Part shown: positions 28,835 through 36,480 of the stretch, piece by piece | Layout: each line of letters opens with the position of its first letter | How positions within the stretch are numbered: the first letter of the stretch is position 1 | DNA from: Nonomuraea gerenzanensis | Lineage (GTDB): Bacteria > Actinomycetota > Actinomycetes > Streptosporangiales > Streptosporangiaceae | Length of the DNA: 64,000 nucleotides | Assembly: GCF_020215645.1 (NCBI RefSeq) | Contig: NZ_CP084058.1 | Coordinates: forward strand, 6,944,001 to 7,008,000 | Reading direction: 5' to 3' | Program-made: the position numbers and the translations under genes | Notes under the pieces: generated by a model | Told to the model about the DNA's origin: nothing | Seen by the model: the letters and a program-made list of their open reading frames with translations, nothing else | The model's database searches: none

Positions 28835-29911
28835 CTACGCGCGTGACTCCGGTGGCACGTAGTCGAAGGTGGGCCCGGCCACCGTGCCCTCCTTCGTGCC
28901 GTCCTCGTCGGGCATCGCCATCAGGGCGACGGCCTGGCCCTTGAGCCCGTACATGGTGCCGACGGCGGCGCCGAGCAGCTTGGGGTCGCCGTCGAAGGCC
29001 TGCTCGAGCTGGTTCAGCAGCGTGCAGTAGGTGCGGTTGAACTGCTCCTGCGCGACGCGGACGGCGCTGCCAGGGGCGTGGTCGGACAGCTTCGGGTCGG
29101 GCCGCATCGGCCGGACGGCGGCCAGGTTCACCTGGACCGGCTCGCCGGTGGGGCCGGACTGCGGGGTGTCGCCGCGCCGGTAGCGGCGGCCGAGCTTGAG
29201 CTCCATGAGGCGGTAGTAGTGGGCGACCTCGTCCCGGTCGGGGTGGAAGATGTCCTGGTCGCCGTCCCAGACCTCGCCCCTGGCGGTGCCCTCGCCCTGC
29301 TCGACGATCTCCTCCAGCGCGCCCAGCGCCGACTCCAGGTCCTCCACCGCGAACAGCGAGCCGGCGGTGTGCCGGAAGTGGGTGCCGCTCACCTGGCGGG
29401 CGGGGTCGCCGCTGAAGACGGCCTGCTCGCCGAGCTGCTCGCGCAGGTGCCGCAGCCCCTGCTCGACGGCGTCGTAGAACTGGCCGATCGTCTCGTAGCC
29501 GTCGCCCTCCGCCGGCGCGCCGGGGGGCGCCGGCTGCTCCAGGCGCAGGAACATCTCCAGCGCCCGCGGGCCGAACGGCAGCAGCGACAGCTCCAGGGAG
29601 CTGTGCGGCAGCCGCCGGGGGTAGGGCGGCAGCATCCGCGGCGTGTCGAGGCGCGGCCTGCCGCCCACGGCGTTGAGCAGGTTCGCGGCCAGGGCCAGGT
29701 GCAGCATCTCCTCGGCGAAGACGCTGCCCACGACCTCCACCGCGTCGGGGTTGCGCTCCGGGTCCAGCGAGTACAGCGCGCACAGGTACGAGGGCAGCGT
29801 CGCCTGCTCCAGCTCGATCGCCCACTGCAGGTGCTCGCGCAGGCTGTCGAGGGTGTCGATCGGGGCGGGCCCGGGAGCGGTGACGCTCTGCCCCGGTTCC
29901 AGGTTCTTCAT
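28835..29911 (-). CDS. Ferritin-like di-iron protein (VioB/RebD-type domain), paralogue A
   Basis: A 358-residue protein of the ferritin-like family that includes the C-terminal domain of the iminophenyl-pyruvate dimer synthase VioB. The ligand pattern of a di-iron four-helix bundle is visible: Glu in LQWAIELEQATLP (about 29-41), ExxH in FAEEMLHLALAANLL, Glu in LEEIVEQGEG, and ExxH in RDEVAHYYRLMELKLGRRY. It lacks the rest of VioB and there is no indole-oxidising partner nearby. It lies between WhiB and the symporter in operon A. The first about 325 residues are very similar to the first part of the protein at 36477-38222, so one arose by duplication. Reaction unknown. Confidence 0.82.
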   Translation of the reverse strand: MKNLEPGQSVTAPGPAPIDTLDSLREHLQWAIELEQATLPSYLCALYSLDPERNPDAVEVVGSVFAEEMLHLALAANLLNAVGGRPRLDTPRMLPPYPRRLPHSSLELSLLPFGPRALEMFLRLEQPAPPGAPAEGDGYETIGQFYDAVEQGLRHLREQLGEQAVFSGDPARQVSGTHFRHTAGSLFAVEDLESALGALEEIVEQGEGTARGEVWDGDQDIFHPDRDEVAHYYRLMELKLGRRYRRGDTPQSGPTGEPVQVNLAAVRPMRPDPKLSDHAPGSAVRVAQEQFNRTYCTLLNQLEQAFDGDPKLLGAAVGTMYGLKGQAVALMAMPDEDGTKEGTVAGPTFDYVPPESRA

Positions 29912-29944
29912 CGGTGTCCTTCGGTTCTTGTCGGAAGTGCCGGC

Positions 29945-30223
29945 TCAGGCCGTGGCCAGTCGCCGGCGGTTGCGGATGCGGCGGCGCTCCTCGGGGGTGG
30001 TGCCGCCCCACATGCCGTCCGGTTCGCCGGTCGCCAGGGCCCAGTCGAGGCAGACGGCCCGCACCGGGCAGCTCTGGCAGATGCGCCGGGCCTGCTCCTG
30101 GCCGCGGCCCGGATGCTCGTCCCAGGTGATCGGGAAGAACAGGCCGGGGTCGGCGTCCTGGCAGGCGGCGTGATCGGTCCACCGCAGGGGTGAGCGGGGC
30201 TCACGAGCCGGCCGGCCGGTCAT
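29945..30223 (-). CDS. WhiB-family iron-sulfur regulator
   Basis: A 92-residue WhiB-like protein. The four cluster cysteines are Cys21, Cys49, Cys52 and Cys58 (CQSCPVRAVCLDWAL), followed by the GMWGGTTPEERR turn and a basic tail (RRIRNRRR) for DNA contact. ATG 30223 is preceded by ggaga and lies within the last 23 bases of the hydrolase gene, so it is coupled to it. The [4Fe-4S] cluster senses oxygen, NO or redox state and the protein usually acts with a sigma factor. Its place in an operon with a di-iron protein fits a redox theme. Confidence 0.95.
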   Translation of the reverse strand: MTGRPAREPRSPLRWTDHAACQDADPGLFFPITWDEHPGRGQEQARRICQSCPVRAVCLDWALATGEPDGMWGGTTPEERRRIRNRRRLATA

Positions 30224-30971
30224 GATCTCCGCCTGGTGACGGTGAGTGGCGCCGCCAGTGCTCTTCGAGCGCCGCCGCCACCCGCTCGGGCTGCTGCAGC
30301 AGCGGCCAGTGGTTGCAGTCGACGAGCTTGATCACGTGTTCCGCCCCGATGGCCCGGCCCAGCTCGTCGGCGAACTCCACCGGGCAGGCCGGGTCGCGCG
30401 AGCCCCAGATCACCAGGGCGGGCGCGGTCAGCTTGGCCAGGTCCGGCTCCCACTCGGCGCCCATGCGCACCGCCGAGCGGTAGAGCTTGAGTACGCTGTC
30501 CCTCATCGGCGCGTCCACGTGCCGCGCCATCTCCCTGGCCGGGCCGCCGGGCACCTCGAAGCCGCTGATGAGGTCCGCGGCGAAGCCCTCGGGCGTCAGC
30601 TCGGCCATGAAGCGGTCGCCCTCGACCGGGTCCTGCCAGATCCTGGCCAGCGGGTGCCACGGGTAGCGGGCGCTGATCGGGCCGTTGCCGCCGGCCCAGG
30701 TGCGTACCAGGTCGGGGCGCAGGCAGGCGGCGCGGGCGGTGAGGATGCAGCCCCAGTCGTGGCCGACCAGGTCCACCGGCTCGCCGACCTGCTCCAGCCG
30801 GCCGATCAGCCAGTCGGCGTACTCCTCCTTGGTGCTGCCGAAGCCGAGCGGGCGCGGGGCGCCGAAGCCCGGCAGGTCCCACGCCTCCACGTCCGTACGC
30901 GTCAGGTGCCGGCGGACGCCCGCCCAGACGCGGTGGGTGTCGGGAACGCCGTGAATGAGGATCGCAGGCAC
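30201..30971 (-). CDS. Alpha/beta hydrolase
   Basis: A 256-residue hydrolase. The oxyanion motif HGVPDTHRVW is at the very start, the nucleophile region is LVGHDWGCILTARA (Asp in the haloalkane-dehalogenase/epoxide-hydrolase-type elbow), and the distal part has VIWGSRDPACPVEF and a His in VDCNHWPLLQQP. GTG 30971, seven bases after the esterase stop, gives the short N-terminus seen in close relatives; a longer frame would overlap that gene. Second gene of operon A. Asp as nucleophile suggests a dehalogenase or epoxide hydrolase more than an esterase, but the substrate is unknown. Confidence 0.83.
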   Translation of the reverse strand: MPAILIHGVPDTHRVWAGVRRHLTRTDVEAWDLPGFGAPRPLGFGSTKEEYADWLIGRLEQVGEPVDLVGHDWGCILTARAACLRPDLVRTWAGGNGPISARYPWHPLARIWQDPVEGDRFMAELTPEGFAADLISGFEVPGGPAREMARHVDAPMRDSVLKLYRSAVRMGAEWEPDLAKLTAPALVIWGSRDPACPVEFADELGRAIGAEHVIKLVDCNHWPLLQQPERVAAALEEHWRRHSPSPGGDHDRPAGS

Positions 30972-30978
30972 GCCGGCG

Positions 30979-31947
30979 TCACCCGCGCACGAGGTCGTCG
31001 GCGGAGCCCAGCGCGGCCCTGAGCACGGCGACGGCCTGGGCGGTGGCGGCCCGCGCGGCACGCGTGTCGCGCACGGGGTTGAGCATCATGAAGTCGTGCA
31101 GCGTGCCGTTGTAGCGGACGCTGGTCGTCGGCACGCCGGCCGCCGTCAGCTTGCGGGCGTAGGCCTCGCCCTCGTCGCGCAGCACGTCGTTCTCGTCCAC
31201 GATGACGAACGCCGGCGGCAGCCCCGCCAGGTCCTCCAGCGTGGCGCGCAGCGGGGAGGCGGTGATCTCGGCGCGCTGCGCGGGGTCGGTGGTGTAGGCG
31301 TCCCAGAACCAGGCCATGGCCTTGGCGGTCAGGTGGGGGCCGTCGGCGAACTCGCGGTAGCTGCCGGTGTCCTGGCCGGCGTCGGTGACCGGGTAGTACA
31401 GCGACTGGTGCGTGAAGCGGACGTCGCCGCGCCGCTTGGCCATGATCGTCAGCGCCGCCGTCATGTTGCCGCCGACCGAGTCGCCCGCCACGGCCAGCCT
31501 GGAGGCGTCCAGGCCCTCGGCCGCGCCGTCCTTGGTGATCCACTGGGCGGTGGCGTACGCCTGCTCGATCGCCACCGGGTAACGCGCCTCCGGCGAGCGG
31601 TCGTACTCCACGAACACCACCGCCGCCTGCGCGCCCACGGACAGCTCGCGGACGAGCCGGTCGTGGGTGCCCGCGTTGCCCAGCACCCAGCCGCCGCCGT
31701 GCACGTACAGGACGGTGGGCAGCGCCCCCGTGGCGCCCACCGGCTTGACGATCCGCACCCGCACGTCACCGGCCCCGGCGGGCACGACGATCCACTTCTC
31801 GTCCACCTCCGGCTTGGCCACCTCGCCGGCCTGCACGCCGTCCAGCAGCTTGCGGGCACCCTGCGTGCCAAGCTCGTACACGAACGGCGGTTCGGCCGTC
31901 GCGTCGGCGAACTCCTGCGCCGCCGGCTCCAGGACGATCTCGGTCAT
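30979..31947 (-). CDS. Alpha/beta hydrolase, HSL-type esterase/lipase
   Basis: A 322-residue hormone-sensitive-lipase-type esterase. It shows the oxyanion motif YVHGGGWVLGN (about 82-92), the nucleophile elbow VAGDSVGGNMTAAL with catalytic Ser, an Asp in FVIVDENDVLRDEGE and the catalytic His in NGTLHDFMML. ATG 31947 follows agggaga. First gene of operon A; an ECF-like promoter element lies 55-81 bases upstream. A hairpin (31971-31987) is in its leader. Confidence 0.87.
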   Translation of the reverse strand: MTEIVLEPAAQEFADATAEPPFVYELGTQGARKLLDGVQAGEVAKPEVDEKWIVVPAGAGDVRVRIVKPVGATGALPTVLYVHGGGWVLGNAGTHDRLVRELSVGAQAAVVFVEYDRSPEARYPVAIEQAYATAQWITKDGAAEGLDASRLAVAGDSVGGNMTAALTIMAKRRGDVRFTHQSLYYPVTDAGQDTGSYREFADGPHLTAKAMAWFWDAYTTDPAQRAEITASPLRATLEDLAGLPPAFVIVDENDVLRDEGEAYARKLTAAGVPTTSVRYNGTLHDFMMLNPVRDTRAARAATAQAVAVLRAALGSADDLVRG

Positions 31948-32001
31948 GGGGATCTCCCTCTCACTGGTGACCGGCCTTCGCGGCCGGCCTTCACCCCCTT
32001 G

Positions 32002-32028
32002 GACCGGGCGGCGTCCCGGCTCGTGACA
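32002..32028 (-). promoter_or_regulatory. ECF-like promoter of operon A
   Basis: Read on the minus strand: TGTCACG (32028-32022), 16 bases, GGTC (32005-32002). ECF41-type promoters are reported as TGTCACA and CGTC. The same spacing and first half occur upstream of operon B. The nearby ECF sigma gene at 35012 is a natural candidate. Confidence 0.45.
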
Positions 32029-32051
32029 GCGGGCGGAGAGGGAGGGAGCCG

Positions 32052-34820
32052 TCAGGCGGTGGCGGCGGCGCCTCCGGGCAGCGCCTCGCGCAGCTGCCTG
32101 CGGGAGGCGATGCCGAGCTTGACGAAGATCTTGCGCAGGTGCCATTCGACGGTGTGCGGGCTGATGTAGAGCTGCGCGCCGATCTCGGAGTTCGTCAGCC
32201 CGTCGGCGGCCAGGCGGGCGACCTGCGCCTCGTGCGCGGTCAGCGTGGCACGCGCCTCGACGGGGCGTCTGCGTACGGTCTCGCCGGTGGCCTGCAGCTC
32301 GCGCCTGGCGCGTTCGGCGAACGCCTCGGCGCCCATCCGGCCGAGCAGCTCGTGGGCCAGGCCGAGCTGCTCGCGCGCGTCGACGCGGCGGTTCTCGCGG
32401 CGCAGCCACTCGCCGTAGAGCAGGTGGGTGCGGGCGAGCGTCATCCTGACGCCGGTACGGCCGAGCCGCTCGATCGCCTCCCGGTAGCGGGCGTCGGCGG
32501 CCTGCCCGTCGCTCACCTGGGCCCGCGCGCTCGCCGCGGTGCCGAGCGCCCAGTCGGTGCCGCTGGCCCCGGCCATCTCGTCGAGCCGCCGGGCGGCCTC
32601 GGCGGCGCGGGCCCGTCTGCCGCTCCTGGCCGCGGCCTCGACCAGCTCGATCGTGGACCAGGTGGACAGCCCCAGCTCCCGGGGGTGCTCGGCGCCGCGT
32701 TCCGCCGCGGCGAACGCCTCCTCGTAGCGGCCGTGGGCGTTGTACAGCACCGCGCGGGCCCACTGGGTGGCGGTGGCCACCTTGCCCTCGCCCTGCAGCG
32801 CCGTGTCGCGGGTGATCGTCTCGATGACCTGGAGGGTCGCGGCCTCGCTGCCTCGCCAAGGCTCCAGCACCAGGGCTCCGTACTGGGCCATGAAGCGGCT
32901 GCCCGTCACCTCGCCGATCGTCATCGCCTCGGCGACCAGCGCGCCCGCGGCGTCCAGCTCGCCGGCCAGGACCTGGGCCGACAGGTGCAGCAGCAGCGCC
33001 GACGGCAGCACGGACAGCGCGCCCGTCTCGCGGGCCAGGTCCACCAGCCGGGCGGACAGGGCCGCGTAGCTGTCGAAGTCCCAGACGTTGTGGGCCATGC
33101 GGCAGGCGAGCGGGAGCCAGCCCAGGCCCTCCTGCCTGGAGACGCCGTCGGTGCGGAAGGCGTCCAGGGCGCGCAGCACCATGGGCGTGCCCGCCGTGTA
33201 CCCCTCGATGGCCGCCGTCGCCGTGCCGTTCAGGAGCAGGTCGTTGCGCTCGGGGGGCGGGCCGGGCGGGGCGGCGAGCGCCGCCCTGGCGACGTCCGCC
33301 ACCTGGGCGCCGTTCGCCAGGCGGCCGGCGGTGAGTGCCGCGTACAGCGCGTCGCGGTAGGTCTCGCGGGCCAGCGCGGGGTCCAGCGGTTCGAGGTGCC
33401 TGCCTGCCTTGAGCAGCAGCGGCAGGGCGGCGCCCGCGCTGGTGGAGGCGAACGTGATCCGGCCGCGCAGCAGGCTGGCCTCGGCGAGCCGGTGCTCGTC
33501 GAGGGGGCTGAGCTCGGCCGCGTCGAGCAGTTCGAGCGCGGCGTCGTACCCGCCGGCCTGGTACTTGTCGCGGGCCGCCGCCAGCGCCCTGGCGCCGCGC
33601 AGAGCGGCGTCGGGGGTCAGCTCGGCCGCCCGTTCGAGGAACGCGGCGGCGGCCGCGACCCCGCCACGGGCCTGGGCCCGGCCGGCGGAGCGGACCAGCT
33701 CGGCGGCCACCGTCTCGTCGGGGCCCGGCGTGGCGTTGGCCAGGTGCCAGGCCCGCCGGTCGGGATCGGCCCGCGCGTCGGTCGCGTCGGCCAGCGCGCG
33801 GTGCACGGCCTGCCGCTCCTGCGGCGCCGCGACCCGGTAGGCCGCGGAGCGGACCAGGGGGTGGCGGAACCGAACCCGGGTCCCGATCGTGATCAGGCCC
33901 GCCGCCTCAGCCGGCCCCGCGGCGGCGGGCTCGATGCCCAGCAGGCCCGCGGCCCGCGCCAGCAATGTCACGTCGCCCACCGGCTCGGCCGCCGCGACCA
34001 GCAGCAGCCGCTGGGTGCGCGGGGGCAGGGACTGCACGCGCCGCAGGAAGCTCTGCTCGATCTGGCTGGCCAGCGGCCGCGCGTCGGGCCGGCCGAAGCC
34101 GCCCGCCAGCTCGGCCGGGGTCAGCCCCCTGGGCAGCTCCAGCAGGGCCAGCGGGTTGCCCTGCGCCTCGGCCACGATGCGGTCCCTGACCTGCTCGTCC
34201 AGCCGCCCGGGGGTCGCGGAGTCCAGCAGGGCACGGGCGTCGCCGTCACCCAGGCGGCCCAGGTCGAGCTGCGGCAGGCCGGCCAGCTCGGTCTCCAGGT
34301 GGTGGTCGCGGACCGCGATGACCAGCCCGATCCGTTCGGCGAGCAGGCGCCGCACGACGAAGGCGATGGTCTGCGCGGAGACGGTGTCGAGCCACTGGGC
34401 GTCGTCGACGAGGCAGATCAGCGGCTCCTTCTCGGCCACGTCGGCGAGCAGGCTGAGCACCGCCAGCCCGACCAGGAACCGGTCCGGCGGCGTGCCCGCG
34501 CTCAGGCCGAACGCCGTGCTCAGCGCCTCGCGCTGCGGCTCGGGCAGGTGCGGGAGGTGGTCGAGGAACGGCGCGCAGAGCTGGTGCAGGCCGCCGAAGG
34601 CCAGCTCCATCTCGGATTCGACGCCCGCCGCCCTGGTCAGCCTGCATCCGGTGGCGCTGTCGCGGGTGTGCTCCAGCAGTGCGCTCTTGCCGATGCCCGG
34701 CTCACCGCGCAAGATGAGCACCGAGCTGCGGCCGCCCTGCACGGTGGCCACCAGCCGGTCCAGCCTCTCGCACTCGGCCTGCCGCCCGCGAAGGCGCGGC
34801 CCAGGGCCTCTGCTTGCCAC
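32052..34820 (-). CDS. Large ATP-binding LuxR-family (LAL) regulator
   Basis: A 922-residue LAL regulator. The N-terminal NTPase domain has Walker A GEPGIGKSAL (about 39-48) and Walker B LICLVDDAQWLD. A long alpha-helical, TPR-like middle follows, then the C-terminal LuxR helix-turn-helix LTAHEAQVARLAADGLTNSE and YISPHTVEWHLRKIFVKLGI (about 860-910). It starts with GTG 34820. It is divergent from the ECF sigma factor, with 191 bases between, and convergent in orientation with neither operon; it precedes operon A by 104 bases on the same strand. Such proteins act as ligand- and ATP-dependent activators. Confidence 0.92.
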   Translation of the reverse strand: MASRGPGPRLRGRQAECERLDRLVATVQGGRSSVLILRGEPGIGKSALLEHTRDSATGCRLTRAAGVESEMELAFGGLHQLCAPFLDHLPHLPEPQREALSTAFGLSAGTPPDRFLVGLAVLSLLADVAEKEPLICLVDDAQWLDTVSAQTIAFVVRRLLAERIGLVIAVRDHHLETELAGLPQLDLGRLGDGDARALLDSATPGRLDEQVRDRIVAEAQGNPLALLELPRGLTPAELAGGFGRPDARPLASQIEQSFLRRVQSLPPRTQRLLLVAAAEPVGDVTLLARAAGLLGIEPAAAGPAEAAGLITIGTRVRFRHPLVRSAAYRVAAPQERQAVHRALADATDARADPDRRAWHLANATPGPDETVAAELVRSAGRAQARGGVAAAAAFLERAAELTPDAALRGARALAAARDKYQAGGYDAALELLDAAELSPLDEHRLAEASLLRGRITFASTSAGAALPLLLKAGRHLEPLDPALARETYRDALYAALTAGRLANGAQVADVARAALAAPPGPPPERNDLLLNGTATAAIEGYTAGTPMVLRALDAFRTDGVSRQEGLGWLPLACRMAHNVWDFDSYAALSARLVDLARETGALSVLPSALLLHLSAQVLAGELDAAGALVAEAMTIGEVTGSRFMAQYGALVLEPWRGSEAATLQVIETITRDTALQGEGKVATATQWARAVLYNAHGRYEEAFAAAERGAEHPRELGLSTWSTIELVEAAARSGRRARAAEAARRLDEMAGASGTDWALGTAASARAQVSDGQAADARYREAIERLGRTGVRMTLARTHLLYGEWLRRENRRVDAREQLGLAHELLGRMGAEAFAERARRELQATGETVRRRPVEARATLTAHEAQVARLAADGLTNSEIGAQLYISPHTVEWHLRKIFVKLGIASRRQLREALPGGAAATA

Positions 34821-34966
34821 CGAGCCTCCGTCCTGCTCCGATCACCGGCGATGCGCGGCGGCCCCCGTGACCCCCGGGGGTCCTGGGGCCCCCAGGGTAC
34901 CCGGGCCAGGGTATCGACCACGGTGTTCCCGGGGCGCGATGGAGGGGTCCCGACGACGACCGTGAT

Positions 34967-34996
34967 CACAGTGGCATCCGCCGGATGCCGGCTGTG
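34967..34996. promoter_or_regulatory. Inverted repeat in the ECF sigma leader
   Basis: The nested inverted repeat has outer arms cacag and ctgtg and inner arms ggcatcc and ggatgcc around gcc. It lies just upstream of the ribosome-binding site (ggag, 35000-35003) of the sigma gene in the LuxR/ECF divergent region. It could be an operator or an mRNA hairpin that affects translation. Confidence 0.5.
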
Positions 34997-35011
34997 AACG
35001 GAGTTGAGACC

Positions 35012-35671
35012 GTGAGTTTGCTGGAGTCGTACGCGAACCGCGTCGAGCAGACCGACGACCGCCCGATCAGCGGGTGGGACGGCGCCGCCGCCACGTTCGT
35101 CAGCGCCGCGCCCCGGCTCTACGCGATCGGCCTGCGCGTTCTGCAGGACGTCGGGGAGGCCGAGGACGTGGTGCAGGAGACGTGGCTGCGCTGGGCCAGG
35201 GCCAACCGCTCGATCGTGGCCAGCCCGGCCGCGTTCCTGGCGCTGACCACCACGAGGCTGGCCATCAATGTCACCCAGTCGGCGCGCAAACGCCGCGAGA
35301 CCTCGGCGGGGCCGTGGTTGCCGGAGACGCCTGACCCGTCCGTCAGCCCTGAGACGGCGGCCGAGCGGCATGAGGCCGTGGACGGCGCGATCCGGTTGAT
35401 GTTGCAGCGGCTGACCCCGGCGGAGCGGGCCGTCTACCTTCTGCGTACGGCCTTCGAGTATCCGTATCGGCAGATCGGCGAGGTGCTCCACCTGAGCGAG
35501 GAGCACACGCGGCAGCTCCTGCGGCGGGCCCGCCACCACCTCGCCACCGGACGGGTGCATCCGGTGAGCCGCGCCGCGCACCAGCGCCTCGTGCGCACCT
35601 TCCTCACCGCCGCCCGCACCGGGGACCTGGCCGCGCTGGAGAGCCTGCTCGCCGCCGACGTCGCGCGCTGA
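35012..35671 (+). CDS. ECF sigma factor, SigJ/ECF41-like, lacking most of the SnoaL-like domain
   Basis: A 219-residue sigma factor. Region 2 is about 20-85 (RLYAIGLRVLQDVGEAEDVV, WLRWARAN) and region 4 about 125-175 (LTPAERAVYLLRTAFEYPYR, LRRARHHLA). The linker GPWLPETPDPS is characteristic of SigJ/ECF41 proteins. Those normally continue with a SnoaL-like C-terminal domain of about 110 residues that controls activity. Here the protein ends in FLTAARTGDLAALESLLAAD plus three residues, after the first helix of that domain. I chose GTG 35012 because ggag lies 8 bases upstream; ATG 34985 is in the inverted repeat. It could recognise the TGTCACG-type elements of both operons. Confidence 0.83.
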   Translation: MSLLESYANRVEQTDDRPISGWDGAAATFVSAAPRLYAIGLRVLQDVGEAEDVVQETWLRWARANRSIVASPAAFLALTTTRLAINVTQSARKRRETSAGPWLPETPDPSVSPETAAERHEAVDGAIRLMLQRLTPAERAVYLLRTAFEYPYRQIGEVLHLSEEHTRQLLRRARHHLATGRVHPVSRAAHQRLVRTFLTAARTGDLAALESLLAADVAR

Positions 35672-35706
35672 GCGTTCTGCCGGGGGGCAGGGGGCGGCAT
35701 CGGAAA

Positions 35707-35741
35707 GGCCCGCGACGGGAGCCGGGCTCCCACCGCGGGCC
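35707..35741 (-). terminator. Hairpin terminator at the end of operon B
   Basis: Outer stem ggcccgcg/cgcgggcc and inner stem gggagcc/ggctccc. On the minus strand the stem is followed by tttcc. It lies between the convergent ECF sigma gene and the last gene of operon B. Confidence 0.75.
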
Positions 35742-35760
35742 ACTGCGGACCGTCCGGCGT

Positions 35761-36480
35761 TCAGCCGTCCGTGGCGCGGACGGCCTCGACGATGGTGGCG
35801 GTCACGGCGTCGGGCTCGGAGACGGCCAGCGCGTGCGAGGCGCCGGGGACCTCGCGGGTGCCGCGCGAGCCGGCCCGCTCGGCCATGAAACGCAACGCCG
35901 CGGCGGGGATGTTCAGATCACGCTCACCGTGCACGAACCACGACGGGATGCCGCGCCAGGCCGGCTCGGCCACCGTCGGCTCGTCCCGCAGCGCCCGCTC
36001 GGTGACCGGCCGCTGGGTCGCGGCCATCAGCGCGGCCTCACCGGCGTCCACGTCGGCACAGAACTGGTGGTGGAACTTCGCGGGGTCGATGCGGAACTCG
36101 TTCCCCCCGGACGCCACCGGGTAGGCGATCAGCGCCTCCCCCAGCGTGCTGCCCTCGAACTTGGCCGACAGCAGCAAGGCGCTCTCGCCCGGCTCGGGCG
36201 CGAAGGCGCCGACGTACACCAGGGCCCGCACGGCCGGGTCGCCGGCCGCCGCCTGGGTGATCACCATGCCGCCGTAGGAGTGGCCGGCCAGGACGACCGG
36301 CCGGCCGAGGCCGGCGATCACGTCGCGCACGTACGCGGCGTCCCCCTCGACGTCGCGCAGCGGGTTCGCCACCGCGACCGCCGACAGCCCATGGCCGTGC
36401 AGGCGCTTGATGACCCGGTTCCAAGAGGCCGACTCGGCGAAGGCGCCGTGCACCAGCACGACGACGGGCTGTTCGGTCAT
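35761..36480 (-). CDS. Alpha/beta hydrolase
   Basis: A 239-residue hydrolase of the esterase/aromatic-hydrolase type. It shows VVLVHGAFAESASW (oxyanion strand), the elbow LAGHSYGGMVITQA with catalytic Ser, WFVHGERDLNIP (Asp) and GASHALAVSEPD (His). ATG 36480 overlaps the stop of the ferritin-CDGSH fusion gene by ATGA. Last gene of operon B, ahead of a terminator hairpin. The substrate is not evident. Confidence 0.85.
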   Translation of the reverse strand: MTEQPVVVLVHGAFAESASWNRVIKRLHGHGLSAVAVANPLRDVEGDAAYVRDVIAGLGRPVVLAGHSYGGMVITQAAAGDPAVRALVYVGAFAPEPGESALLLSAKFEGSTLGEALIAYPVASGGNEFRIDPAKFHHQFCADVDAGEAALMAATQRPVTERALRDEPTVAEPAWRGIPSWFVHGERDLNIPAAALRFMAERAGSRGTREVPGASHALAVSEPDAVTATIVEAVRATDG

